From Lota lota (taxonomy: Eukaryota; Chordata; Actinopteri; Gadiformes; Lotidae), in the NCBI GenBank assembly GCA_026745465.1, contig JACYXH010000505.1, positions 246,412 through 310,411 on the forward strand: 64,000 nucleotides of DNA, read 5' to 3'. A program made the translations under genes and the position numbers. Of this stretch, positions 12,901-22,785 are shown piece by piece; position 1 is the stretch's first letter; each line of letters begins with the position of its first letter. Under the pieces are notes generated by a model that had not been told where the DNA came from, made no database searches, and was given only the letters and a program-made list of their open reading frames with translations.

Positions 12901-14046
12901 TTGAACCAAGCCTTGGTGGATCAGGGTTTGCTCGCTCCCTGAATCCAGCAAGGCTTGGTAGATACTCCCTCGCATCCTTACCGGTATGCAGTACTTATCC
13001 TCCGGATCGGGAGAAGAGGCCGGCGGCGCAGCCACCCGGACCCCCTGCCCCACCTCCATCTGGGGGCAGTCCCACTGGAGGTGTCCAGGCTGTCCGCACC
13101 GCCAACACTCCTGTCTCGCCGGCTGAGGAGCTCTCTGCGGGTTAGGGGCCCCAGAGGCGGAGGCCGGGCCCGGAGGGGACCGTTGCCAACCCGGTGGGTT
13201 GGTCCTAGGATGGGGAACTGGTGTGGGGTTATGGGGGTTGTCGTTGCGAGCGGGGTTTGGGCGCCACGAGGCCTCCAGCGGTCTCCGTGGTCGGGAAACC
13301 GGGCGGACCGGCGCCGCGGGGACCTCCCTTGCCCCACCCTGATTCAGACGGGGCAGCGCCAGATGATCCTCCGCCAGGGTGATGGCGGCCTCCAGGTCCG
13401 CAGGTCGGTGGCACTGGACCCACTCGGCCGTGGCTGGGGGTAGGCCCTCTACGAAGCGGTCCAGCGCCACCTGCTCCACCACCTGTCGGCTAGTGCGGTC
13501 CTCCGGCCGCAGCCACCGAGCCGCGGCGTCCACCAACTGGTGCGCATAGGCGAAGGGCCGGCCCACGTCCACCATCCTCAACTCTTTAAAGCGACGGCGA
13601 TGACCCTCCGGCGGCAGGCCCAGGCGGTCTAGCAGGCCCCGCTTTACTGTGGCATAGTCCCCGCGGGCAGTGGCCGGCAGCGCATGGGCTGCGGTCAGGG
13701 CTGCTCCGGTCAAGAGTGGCAGTAGTCGGAGCGCCCACTCGGCCTCCGGCCAGCCACACGCCCCCGCCGTTCCCTCGAACACCTCTAAGTATGCCTCCAC
13801 ATCGTCCTGTGGAGACATCTTTGGCAGCGGGATTTGAGGTCGTGCCACCACTCCTCCTTCGTCCTGCCGGTCTGCCGGTTCTGGCCGCACCAGCCGTAGG
13901 AACATCGCCCGTTCCTCGGCGTGCTGAGCCGTAATCTCCACCAACGCCTGGGTCTGTTGGCGGTGAGCTAGGATGAGCCCCTCCTGGGTCTCGGCAATCC
14001 GCCGCAGTGCCTGGGCCAATGGAGGCTCAGGAACTTGACCATCCAT
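9961..14046 (-). CDS. gag-pol open frame of Gmr1-like element
   Basis: One long frame runs from the leader into RNase H; the likely gag start is the Met at 14046 (MDGQVPEPPL), after a stretch derived from LTR and leader. In order on the minus strand: a gag with a SCAN/retrotransposon-gag-like helical region; a CCHC knuckle CWRCGQPGHLQWDC near 13070-13115; a protease with LLDSGS near 12950; an integrase with an HHCC zinc region near 12340 and a catalytic core between about 12120 and 11800; a GPF-type module near 11420; an RT with YIDD near 10640; and an RNase H with TDAS near 10190. GC content is clearly higher than the surrounding intron. The frame joins gag and pol without a separate frame, as this group can do. 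I treat it as a young fossil copy and not as a host gene. Confidence 0.88.
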   Translation of the reverse strand: MDGQVPEPPLAQALRRIAETQEGLILAHRQQTQALVEITAQHAEERAMFLRLVRPEPADRQDEGGVVARPQIPLPKMSPQDDVEAYLEVFEGTAGACGWPEAEWALRLLPLLTGAALTAAHALPATARGDYATVKRGLLDRLGLPPEGHRRRFKELRMVDVGRPFAYAHQLVDAAARWLRPEDRTSRQVVEQVALDRFVEGLPPATAEWVQCHRPADLEAAITLAEDHLALPRLNQGGAREVPAAPVRPVSRPRRPLEASWRPNPARNDNPHNPTPVPHPRTNPPGWQRSPPGPASASGAPNPQRAPQPARQECWRCGQPGHLQWDCPQMEVGQGVRVAAPPASSPDPEDKYCIPVRMRGSIYQALLDSGSEQTLIHQGLVQPEALGEASWVNIRCIHGDVHKYPVVTVEIRYGGEKHKVKAAVSSRLSRPLLLGTDWPGFGRLVREQGTRPRREGTCVMCSVLSGDASSPEVGGGEEPQEGTPVIRVFPPMDDFPLEQSRDDTLRFAFDRVLSIDGQKVSPETVLAHPYFAMVRDRLYRVSRDTQSGEEVSQLLIPQSRREMVFQAAHHSPMAGHLGCDKTRNRLMARFYWPGIHGDVRRWCASCRECQLSSPPAVPKAPLRPLPLIEIPFERIGMDLIGPLDRSARGHRFALVIVDYATRYPEAVPLRSISAKSVAQALFHLISRVGIPKEILTDQGTTFMSRTLRELYGLLGIKAIRTSVYHPQTDGLVERFNKTLKSMLRKFVHEDSQNWDKWLDPLLFAVREVPQASTGFSPFELLFGRRPRGVLDLLKENWEEGPSASKNEIQYVMDLRAKLHALGRVSRENLLQAQERQRLLYDRGGRLRQFAPGDKVLVLLPTSSSKLLAKWQGPFVVTRRIGDVDYEVERSDRGGSRQIYHLNLLKGWKEARSVAMVTSVAREDEFGPEVTGPGQPSRVPCDGSLESHQRAKVAELQHRFADVFSPRPGRTTLIDHRIETSPGVTVRSRPYRLPEHKRKVVQAELEAMLEMGVIEESHSGWSSPIVLVRKSDGSIRFCVDYRKVNSVSKFDAYPMPRVDELLDRLGTARFFSTLDLTKGYWQIPLSPESKEKSAFSTPYGLFQFNVLPFGLFGAPATFQRLMDRVLRPHAAYAAAYIDDVIIHSDTWQQHMQRVAAVLESLRRAGLTANPGKCMIGRREVRYLGYRLGGGQVRPQIEKTEAVAACPRPETKKQVRAFLGLAGYYRRFIPAFSELTSPLTDLTRKGASDPVQWTEQCQASFERVKKALCGEPLLLTPNFNLPFVLQTDASNRGLGAVLSQEVEGVDRPVLYLSRKLSDREGRYSTVEKECLAIKWAVDALRYYLLGRSFTLCSDHAPCNGSTA

Positions 14047-14140
14047 CCCCCGACCACGGAAGCGAAAGTGAAAAAAGAAAAAGAGGGAAGAGAAAAAAAA
14101 ACGCGAAACAGAAGGACCTAGGTCCCTGTTCAGGCACCAC

Positions 14141-14483
14141 TGTAGCAAACTCAAGGCTACCGACCAGGGTAAATAAAAACTTCTCAACGTCAGGAAGCCA
14201 AAGTTCACGTTTATTATCTTCCTTTTCCCACAAACAAAAAACACACTTCGCACGTCTCGTCCGGCTTGGACACGTGATTCACATTTTCCTATAAATGTTG
14301 CCGCCTAGCACCAGCCAGCCTCTTGTCTGGTCCCGACCTCACTGTGGGGAGAGCACAATACACGTCAGTATTTAATAGTTATCTAATTGCGCTCATTCCC
14401 TACAGCTGCGTCTGTGGCCCCAATTGAGCCGCTCCGCCCCTTCTGACTGCAGCCGGCGCTAAACCACGCCCCTCCTTACCACA
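14141..14483 (-). repeat. 5' LTR of Gmr1-like element
   Basis: 343 bp, same sequence as 9425-9767 by eye, bounded on the right by TACGT (14484-14488). The primer-binding-like site begins about two bases inside its inner edge; it resembles a tRNA-Lys-type site but is not an exact match from memory. Confidence 0.92.
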
Positions 14484-14488
14484 TACGT

Positions 14489-17400
14489 ATAATCTCAGAA
14501 GATACATTCTGGCGCTGGGTGATGGAGGCGCTCGTCAAAGTCCTTGACTAGGAGCTAGGTGATTAGGTGGTCAGGGGCAAGTACAATAGGGTGCAGACTG
14601 TCTTTGTGCAGGCCTGCAGCTTTACGCAATCAACGACCGACCCTGATGAGGCATGCAGTCGGATCAAGCTTGGGGGAGAGGGGGTTGAGTCGGCTGTTTG
14701 GGCTGACCGGGTGGCCCAGTCGTAATGCTTTTAATTCTGCTGGGAAGCTCTTGTTCTGGGCCCTTTAGAGGAGGGAAAGTTAAGTATCGATGCAGATGGA
14801 GGCGGACATCAGGAGCGTGGCTGCCCCATGTTGAGACTGGTGAGTAGCATGCACTAGGTCCTTCCACATCTGGTACTTGGCTTTTTCTGGCTCGTCAATT
14901 GTGGTTAGGTGGGCACAGAAGACAGAACTCTTCTGACACTGATCTCTGCTCTGTAGGGCTAGTAGGCCAGTGGGCAGAAGAGAGATACAGGAAGGAGGAA
15001 CCTTGGTTCCAGCGGTTGGGCTGCGCTAATTCAAGCTATGGTTTTCCCCGGGTGATGTCGTCAGCCGGGTTTTGTCCATAGTCTACGTATCTCCAGCTTT
15101 CCGCTTCTGTGGTTTCCTGTATCTCTGCTACCCTACTACCCACGAATACTTTCTATTGAAACCTCTCGGACTGGAACCAGCTCAGCACAGTGGTGGAGTC
15201 AGTCCACATTACTGTTGATCTGATGGCCAGAGTAAACTCTGCATGCAGCACTTTGGACAGCTGTGTTCTGGTGAGGGCGACGCACAACTGAAGCCGTGGA
15301 ATGGAGAACTTCCTTTTAGGAGCAACGCGGGATCTGGCCATTACAAATGACAGGTGTATGTGGCCCTCGGTGTCTTCTACATGCAGATAGGCTACTGGGC
15401 CGTAGGCCTTTTTGGAGGCGTCGCAGAAGATGTGTAGATCCACTATGGAATCCTCCTTATCGGCACAGGCACCTGCCTGTGGGGTATGGTGATATTCTGA
15501 AGCTGGGCAAGTTCGCTCTCTCGGGCTTGCTATAGCGGGAGCAGCTCATCGGTGATGGGTTTGTCCCATTCCCTTTCTTTAATCCACAGGTCCTGGACCA
15601 GTATTTTGGCTCTAGTGGTGTAGGGGATGATATAACCGAGTGGGTCGTACTGGCTGGCTAGCACGCGGTATACGTTCCGCTTGGTTGTCTGTGGAGGGAA
15701 CAGGGCGATATTTGTAGCTTAGAGTGTCTGATGGGGAGTGCCAACGTAGAACCAGGGTGGATTCGTGTGGATTTCCCTTTTTGACAGTTAGCCACAGCTC
15801 ACATTCTGCCGATCGTGCTTCCATTGGAAGATGGGATACTATCTCTGGTATGTTGCAGGTCCACTGCCTACTGTCAAATCCTCCCTGTGCAAAGAGTACC
15901 CTGGTTTTGTCAAGGAGGCTCTTTTCCTGTTTGGCGGACGAGAGCGACTGTCTCTAGCACATCTTCATTGCCAGAGCTGTGGTCTCTTGCGTGGTGCTGA
16001 ACTGCATAGATGGCGCAGCAGTGGCTGCAGGAAGTGCCAAATGGCAGGACACGCCATCCATATATGTCTGTGCCCCTGTCCTTCTCCAGGTCTCTCCATA
16101 ATAAGCGAAGGAAAGGTAGGTCTTCCGGGAGCAGCCTAATCTGGTGGAACATACCACATATATATCTCCACTGATGACGATGTGATGTTCTCTGAAACGG
16201 AGGAGTACACAAAGCAGTGATGGGACAGGTGCAGGTCCGGGTGTCATTTAGGGCAGTGTTCTTGTAGCGAAATGAGCAGTTGAAAACCACTCGTTCCTTT
16301 CCATTGTGACAGACAATGTGGTGGGGGATGTACCAGGGCACATCTGTTCTGCTGGCCTCCTCACCACTGATTTTCACTGCATACCATGCCACTTCCAGCT
16401 TCTTTATCTCCTGGTTGTAGGTTGTGACAAGTTCAGGGCTGTTGGCGAGGCGTTGTTCTGTCTCCCGGAGGAGAGGCATCACTGCAGTAGGGGGTGCTCG
16501 CATTCTGGATGTTGAAGCCTTACGTAGGAGAGGTGTAGCATATCTGTTGACTCTATTCATTGAGATGCAGCTATTCCTCTCCAGCAGGGCGAGGGCTGCT
16601 TTGTCTTGCTTAGATCGCACTGCCTCCTTCTAATTTCTGTATGGTAATGTATCCAACTGCCATAGTCTCTCGACTTGTTGATACAGGTCTGAGGGATGAC
16701 TGTCAAATAATGATTGCAGACAGGAACCCTCACTGGAGGAATGATGGAGGAAGTTAGTGGTTCCATGTACGGCCCATCCCAGTTTTGTATGCACAGGTTG
16801 GGTCAGCGCGATCAGGTGAGCGTTGTCAGACCTGATTAGGAGCAGGGGACGCACCTTTGTAAAGGTATATGCTTTAAGTGACAGTACTTCCTTTTCAGGG
16901 TATCTGCTGCACATGACTGCTCGGTCAGGTTCAGCTGGTCTTCTATGAAAGCATGATGAATGGTGTAGCTCAGCTGATGCTGCTTTAAGCCTGACACCTC
17001 AAATGACAATGCAGAGCCTTGGAGCTTAGCTAGGTCCTGGCTGATGCTTCTCAGGTTGAGTGATTTCTTCACACCCTTTAGTTTGAGGAGGTGAGCAGCA
17101 GCAGGGAGTAGGATTGTCCTCTCTGAGCCGTCATCAAGCACGGCGTGCATTTGTAGTATTTTGTTGCCGTTACGGAGCTGGACTGGGACTACCTTTAGCA
17201 TGACGCGGCCAGAGTGACCGATCTGGTCGAGGTAGACCATGTTGGGAGATGTGTTGACTGTAAGGATACTATTATTGGCTGTAGATGCCACATCGTGTAA
17301 CACTAGCAGATGCTGCTTGTTGCATGTGGGGCAAGGTTTCTTGAGGATACAGCTCTCAGGCTGTACCACCTCCAGCACCTCTTCTTCCCCTTTTTCAAGG

Positions 17401-17520
17401 TTAACCTTTCCTTTGGTGTTGAGCTTGGCAAACTCTGTGCAGGCATTGAGATAATGCTCCTGATTAGAACAGTTAGGACAGTAGGGTTTGAATTGATCTC
17501 ATCTGGTTTGAAGTGATATA
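14489..17520 (-). mobile_element. BEL/Pao retrotransposon fossil, protease-RT-RNase H part
   Basis: Minus-strand pieces in order: gag-type CCHC knuckle (CPNCSNQEHYLNAC) near 17450; protease with LDDGSERTILL at about 16836-17378; RT at about 15910-16620; RNase H with FCDASKKAYG and WTDSTTVLSWF at 15153-15443. This order, with the integrase further on (8330-9419), is that of BEL/Pao. It is interrupted by the Gmr1-like element on the left and by a separate repeat at about 17523-17958 on the right, beyond which minus-strand sequence rich in Pro, Gln and Ala (17980-18370) may be more gag. Old, with many breaks. Confidence 0.85.
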
Positions 17521-17522
17521 CC

Positions 17523-17958
17523 CAGTATAATGGCTAAGCCTACAAACTTAAAGCCACTGGGGGGCTGCTATACGGACTTAAAACAAACAAACAAATTAAC
17601 AGTCTATGGCTAGTAAACTAGCTGACGCGCGCTGTTCTAACTTACACTGCTCCGTAGCCTACTGTGGAAATCACTGACTCCACTAGTCATCGTTGCGTTT
17701 TGATCGTCATTTATTGATCACAAAGTTCTTCACCTCAATGTGCACGAAACCATGTCTCCATCAAGCTCCATCAAGAAACATTTCATGATCCCCATGAGCG
17801 TTGCGCACTGTAGCGATTTGATGCGGTCAAAAACTGTTTGTGCTCCTTCGCTTAACAGCACCCCTGGTTACCTGTTGAAAGGTTCCTACATATACAGGAT
17901 TCACACATATGCCTATCAGTGCCACCAGTGGACAATTTGTGTCCTACACCCAAACAAT
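17523..17958 (-). repeat. LTR-like dispersed repeat, copy 1 of 2
   Basis: About 430 bp, strongly similar to 48536-48955 (shared TATAATGGCTAAGCCTACAA at the left, GTGTCCTACACCC at the right). Read on the minus strand it contains AATAAA (from CATTTATTGATCA) and could be a solo LTR, but no coding partner or clear target duplication was found. It sits between the BEL/Pao zinc-knuckle region and possible gag sequence. Confidence 0.6.
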
Positions 17959-17979
17959 GTCAATGTCTGAGGATGGAGT

Positions 17980-18370
17980 TGCTGCCAAGCAAGAGGCGCT
18001 GCGCTGGCTGGTTGTAGCTGAGCTAACTGCCATTGTTAGGGAGCAGGTATAGAGATTATTGCCGTTATGGGCTTGTTAACCTGGGCAGGAGGGAATGCTG
18101 GTTGTGGCTTGGCTGGCCTGACGGGTTGATGGTAGATCTCAGCCTGAGCTAGAACTGGCTGTTGCCTGGTTGGAGGGACTAAAGGCAAAAGCTGAGCTGA
18201 GTCTAGCTGGTGTGATGCTGGTGACTGTCCAGCAGGGAAGTTGTAGGAGTGGTGGCTGTCAACTCGAGCTTGACTGTATGTGAAGTGATTTGGTGTGGTG
18301 GGCAGCGCCTGTGGTGAAGCTAGTGTTGAGGACTGTATTAATTGGATTGGTGAGAGATATGGTTTCGCTT
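17980..18370 (-). other. possible BEL/Pao gag remnant
   Basis: Minus-strand reading gives a low-complexity peptide rich in Pro, Gln, Ala and Ser (for example PVLAQAEIYHQPVRPAKPQP), like the hinge of retrotransposon gag proteins. Its position beyond the knuckle and protease, in the right direction, suggests gag of the same BEL/Pao fossil, separated from it by the LTR-like repeat. No conserved motif is visible. Confidence 0.3.
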
Positions 18371-18383
18371 CATGCTGTTTCCC

Positions 18384-18930
18384 CCCTCCCTGCCAGAGCC
18401 CTGATTCTGACCCCCACTGTTAATTGACGACACATTTTCCCTGCCTTGACGCCCCTTCCTGCCAGATCCCTTTCTTTTACCCCCAGTTTAAGTTGATCAA
18501 ACAAATTATGTATATCCTCCTTCCTGCCAGACGTCTGTCTCTAACCCCCTTTTGTTCTTAAAGCAATTGAACAATGAAGCAACCGAGGGGTTGGTGTTAG
18601 CATCAAATGGCCCTTCTTTTGTCTTATAGCCCAAAAAACCGATCCCTGTCTCTGACCCCCACTTTTAGTTGATCTATGTGTATTTACCTTCATTCTTTTA
18701 TTAATCCCCCCCCCTGCCAAACATCGGTATTAATCCCCCTCCCTGCTCTCATGCCCCTCCCTGCCAGATCCCTTTCTCTGACCCCCACTTTTAGTTGATA
18801 TATGTGTATTTACCTTAAATATATCATTAATCCCCCACTCTGCCAAACATTGGTCACCATCCCTCCACTACACTTGAGGAGTTGTTCAAACAATTTAAGT
18901 GTATTCTCCCTGCCAGACGTCTGTCTCCAA
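18384..18930 (+). repeat. pyrimidine-rich irregular tandem repeat
   Basis: Blocks of CCCTCCCTGCCAGATCCC, CTCTGACCCCCACTTTTAGT and TGATATATGTGTATTTACCT recur about four times with variable spacing. Just beyond it (18950-19260) are GATGAATAAAAAC and a region that could be an LTR end, but I could not define one. No coding signal. Confidence 0.55.
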
Positions 18931-19699
18931 CCCCAAATGACCCTTCCCTTGTCTCACATCGCAACAACAGATCCTACTCAGACCAACAGGTCGGGGGCCC
19001 ATCACACATAGCCTAAAGAGGGTGTAGGCGGTGTGTCATTGGCTTAATTTGATCTAAATCTAACCAAATAGGAATCGGGGGCTTAGACCTTTTGAAAGTT
19101 AACAGGAAATGATTGGAGGTAACTGAGAGCCCCGCCCTTGTCATGTGCTTTAAGATACTGTGTTTTGTGATGAATAAAAACTTTAATGGAAGAGGAATGA
19201 GTTAAGTGTTGACTCCGTTGTCTTTTTGGAAGAAACGGACTGGAAACTTGCGACCTGGATTTGATACTTCTTCATTGTAGGCATCTTTTATTTTGCGGTA
19301 GGAACTTCATGTTTTATAACTCTAACGCAAATCACTGAAAACTGAGTAGATTTATTTCTTTGAAAACATGTTTTCAAATTCGACCTACAAACCGCAACGA
19401 CAGTTTTGGCTCGCAAAATCTGGATAAAATCTGCAGCTTTATTTTCGAAAAATATGGTAACTGGCCTTCTTGTCCTGATTGGCTTAAAACTGTAATAACA
19501 CAATAGTGTCCTGTTTACATACAATGGGATCAGTAGAACATACCAGTAGGTCGTCTATGTACTTAGTCAAGCCTGTGACTGGTATTTTTGCTAATGACAC
19601 GTGGTGCTGAGCCTGGAACCCCGTAAAGCCTCCTAACTTCATCAGAAAAGGTCCCCATTAACAGGCAAAACTTCTCAAAAGTATAACTTGTAAACAAAT

Positions 19700-20665
19700 T
19701 ATGTGTAATCATGTAAACTTGGTGTTTTACATTTTTGATACTGTCATTTTGTTAACAGTTCCCCCTGCCTCTTTCTCACTGATCAGACTTTTGCCATCAC
19801 TGTCGGCTTTGCGGTTACGCTGCCAGCTCTCTCGTTTGCGTTGCCTGACTTGTTTGCAGTTCTGACACAAACCTCTTGCATGTGCAGGCTTTTTTGAGGG
19901 GTGCACCAATTGGTTTATGAGTTTTTGAGTCAAACCCCAGTGCCCAGGACGCTGTTCAGTGTACCAAGCGCGAGTTTCGGTTCTGGTGATGGACACCCTA
20001 AACAGCAGCACTTATAGTATAACCACTAGACAACGAAACAGTAATACAGTTAAAGTATTGCTCATATAGCATTGCGATGTGACGGCACAATGTACAATTG
20101 CGATGTGTGGGCACACTTGACACTTAATTAGGAAGCTTCATCATCATAGATATGAATAATTGTGTGTTCCATCTGTCAGAAACAAACCAAAGATATTAAA
20201 TGTCTCTTAAACAAATCAATCAAATTCAAGATAGGCTATAGTATAAAACCAAATACAATAAGTGTGTGTTGTTGAGTCAGATACACATCGACATAGGCAC
20301 AGAGTCAAATTCACTACTGCTTTATTCACTGTTTCGTTGGCTAGTGCTGTTCAGGGTGTCTGTCTCCAAAAATGAAATTTACGCTTGGTACACTGAACAA
20401 CGTTCGGGGCAAAGAGCTATCACTCAAAAACTCATTAGCCAATAGGCTCACCCCTCATAAAGGCCCTTCCACGCGAGAGGTTTGTCAGAAATGCAAACAG
20501 AAATTCAGGGAGCACAAACGAGAGAGCTGGCAGCGTAACCACAAAGCCGACAGTGAGGGCACAAGTCTGATCAGTGAGAAAGAAGCAGAGGGAACTGCAA
20601 GCAAAAGGACATTATCAAAAATGTAAAAGACCAAGTTTACACATTTACACAAATACTTTGTTTGC
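19700..20665. repeat. large imperfect inverted repeat, arms about 340 bp
   Basis: The left arm (19700-20040) and right arm (20325-20665) are reverse complements at roughly three quarters of positions by eye. Shared landmarks are CGCTTGGTACACTGAACA, CTCAAAAACTCAT, GAGAGAGCTGGCAGCGTAAC and CTGATCAGTGAGAAAG. The spacer is about 285 bp. Each arm gives a related open peptide with CQNCKQ or CQKCKQ and RKRESWQRN, so the arms descend from one sequence that may once have coded. Looks like two oppositely placed copies of one element; family not recognised. Confidence 0.75.
20130..20340 (+). repeat. dispersed repeat family Y, copy 1
   Basis: Shares ATAGGCTATARTATA, CCAAATACAATA and AAGTGTGTGTTGTTG with 26150-26350, and AAACAAACCA plus AACAAATCAATCA with 27835-27920. 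It partly fills the spacer of the inverted repeat at 19700-20665. No coding signal; family unknown. Confidence 0.6.
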
Positions 20666-22149
20666 AAGGAGTACGTATTACTTTTGAGATTACATTTGAT
20701 TTGCTTCAGTTAGTTTTATTCTCTCTCAAATTCTTATTTTTGTTGCTATTTAAGAAGTTTTGTTTGATTATATTGACACAATTCTGATTCCATACTAATG
20801 ACCCCAGTCCATCTGGCAGCGAGTCCCACAAGTAAAAGTGTGATGAGTGTACGCAGGTGGGTATGCGTGAATCATGGGGCCTGCATCTGAGGTAACCGTA
20901 AGGTTGGTGTCGGTGCAAATGTCTAGTAGGTTTGTTAGACATTGGTTTGACGGAAGGAAAGAATGCTTGAGTTGTTAATTGCCGTCTTGTATGGGGAGCA
21001 GGACAGTGAGTTCCTATAATATAGACTAATGTGGCGAGCAGTGAGATGGAAGAATGACTCCAAGAACAGAGATCGGCTCTATCTGCAAGCTCCAATGCCC
21101 CATTCACCGCTCGACTATAGGAGATGCTTTTTATTTGTCTTCATACAACTGTCATGCAGAACTTACTAACGTGCTGGGGAATAACTCTATATAATGGTGC
21201 CAACACAACACCAACAGTGGCCCCAGTTTGGCCATCAATAACATTCACCGTAACAACACAAACATCCACATGCAAACAACCAAAGAGTCCCTTCTACCCT
21301 TGCCGTGTGGCATTCTGGGAGATGTCCGAACCTTCCGATGTTACAATAATATACCGTACTTAATATAATACATGAAATCAAACAGTGGCCGGTCTTTGTG
21401 GAAACGAGTAGCTCCATTCTGTCTGCACGGTTCACATCCGATCATGACAAAACCTGCATCAATAAAGAGATTGTAGTGTTTGACTGATTACAAATTTAAA
21501 CACGTGAATTATGCATTTCAGCGTAAAGAACAAATGTGCCATCATTACATTTTCAGAACAGCTTTACAGTCTAGAATGTGCTCTACCTCGAAAAGAAAAT
21601 GATTAGTGCCATTGCCATTACACAAAGGGACTATCAAACAAATAATGACCAATACTGACAGCAAACCATAATACAGCCAATTGCACACATAGGACTGAGT
21701 CAAACCCCACAACAACAGAAGTACAACACACCCACATCTACCTTACATATACCGTCAAAAAGGATATGTCAAAACAATGCAGTTGTTGTAGCTTGGCAGA
21801 CATGTGTTCCATCATGTTAACGTGTTTTTTTGTAACCATTGAACAGTAGAGGGAGTGTTAGGATTCATCCAATTAATAGTAATTACTTTTTTTGCATCCA
21901 TCAACAAATGCAGTATATAACACTAGTCTGTGGTAAGAGGTGTTTAGGTGATACTTCCAATAACAGTGTTGTATTCATCTCCAGTATCCATTGATATGTA
22001 GTTTTATCTGACATGTGAGCATTAGCTTTTTATAAATATGGGGTATTAGGTTTTTTGTTTATGCAAGGTATTCAAACAGATGTATAAAATGGATCTAGAT
22101 ATTGGTTGGTTCTTTTTAATAGTATCCCAGTCTGCATTTTTTTGATATA

Positions 22150-22785
22150 TTGTCTTATTTGTTTTGTATAGGACACTCAAGGGTAAGGCAAAAATATCTA
22201 AATGTATTCCCGTCAAACTGTTGGATAATTGTGTTCAGCCCACTCTCAGCTCATCGTTTTTAAGCATTATCACACATGAATGGGAGAACCTTTACCATGC
22301 CTACTATGGGCATTGCCCGTGATAGAGCTATTTTCGCCTTTAGTTCGGACTTAAGTCTAGACCTTCAATGTGTGTTTTATCCATATATTGTGTATTTGTA
22401 CGTTTTTCCGAGACTGTCGACTAAGAAATGAAAAAGTAGATTGGGATATTCCTGGTAAGGAGTTTTGTTAAATAGAAACCCATCCCGTCTTCAAATCCTT
22501 GACAGTCCTGGCCAACACTGCCCGGAGCTGGTCCGGCCATTAGTAAAGTTTTGGGTTGGGTACACTCAGACCCCCTTTCTCTTTTGCTGACCTCAATATT
22601 TTACAACTGGATTAGTAGTATTGGTAGAATATTAATACTGACTACTTTGATCTTTTGAAAGGCCAGGTCATCTAATTGGGAAGGCCAGTCCCCGGCTATC
22701 ATGGCTTCGAATTTGTTTATATTGATGTTATACCCTGACACTGCACTATACTCATTAAAGCTATGTAGAAACGCGGGGACAGATG
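22150..22785 (-). mobile_element. L1-type LINE fragment, downstream part
   Basis: The minus-strand reading includes FNEYSAVSGYNININKFEA, matching the L1 RT block after the YADD catalytic region (SGYKIN.NKSEA type), followed by degraded sequence. Its upstream half lies at 24362-25000; the Tc1 element at 22786-24361 separates them. Inactive, with several stops. Confidence 0.75.

Larger units (their letters stand above)
9425..14483 (-). mobile_element. Gmr1-like Ty3/gypsy retrotransposon, nearly whole, young
   Basis: Two 343-bp LTRs (9425-9767 and 14141-14483) begin TGTGGTAAGG and end TTTGCTACA on the minus strand and look identical by eye. The 5-bp target duplication TACGT is at 9420-9424 and 14484-14488. 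Next to the 5' LTR is a primer-binding-like site at 14122-14139; a G-rich polypurine tract sits beside the 3' LTR (about 9768-9790). The order of parts on the minus strand is gag, CCHC knuckle, protease, integrase, RT, RNase H. Integrase before RT is the hallmark of the Gmr1 group of Ty3/gypsy elements known from fish and other deuterostomes. It inserted into the BEL/Pao copy. It appears almost whole, with about one break near its 3' end. Confidence 0.92.

Noticed and set aside
12955-13443. Long + strand open frames within the gypsy element
   Set aside because: They are antisense shadows of the GC-rich gag-protease coding region; composition is Arg/Pro/Gly-rich with no domain.
20706-21107. 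133-codon minus-strand frame
   Set aside because: WDSLPDGLGSL faintly recalls the end of some LINE ORF2 proteins, but nothing else supports it.
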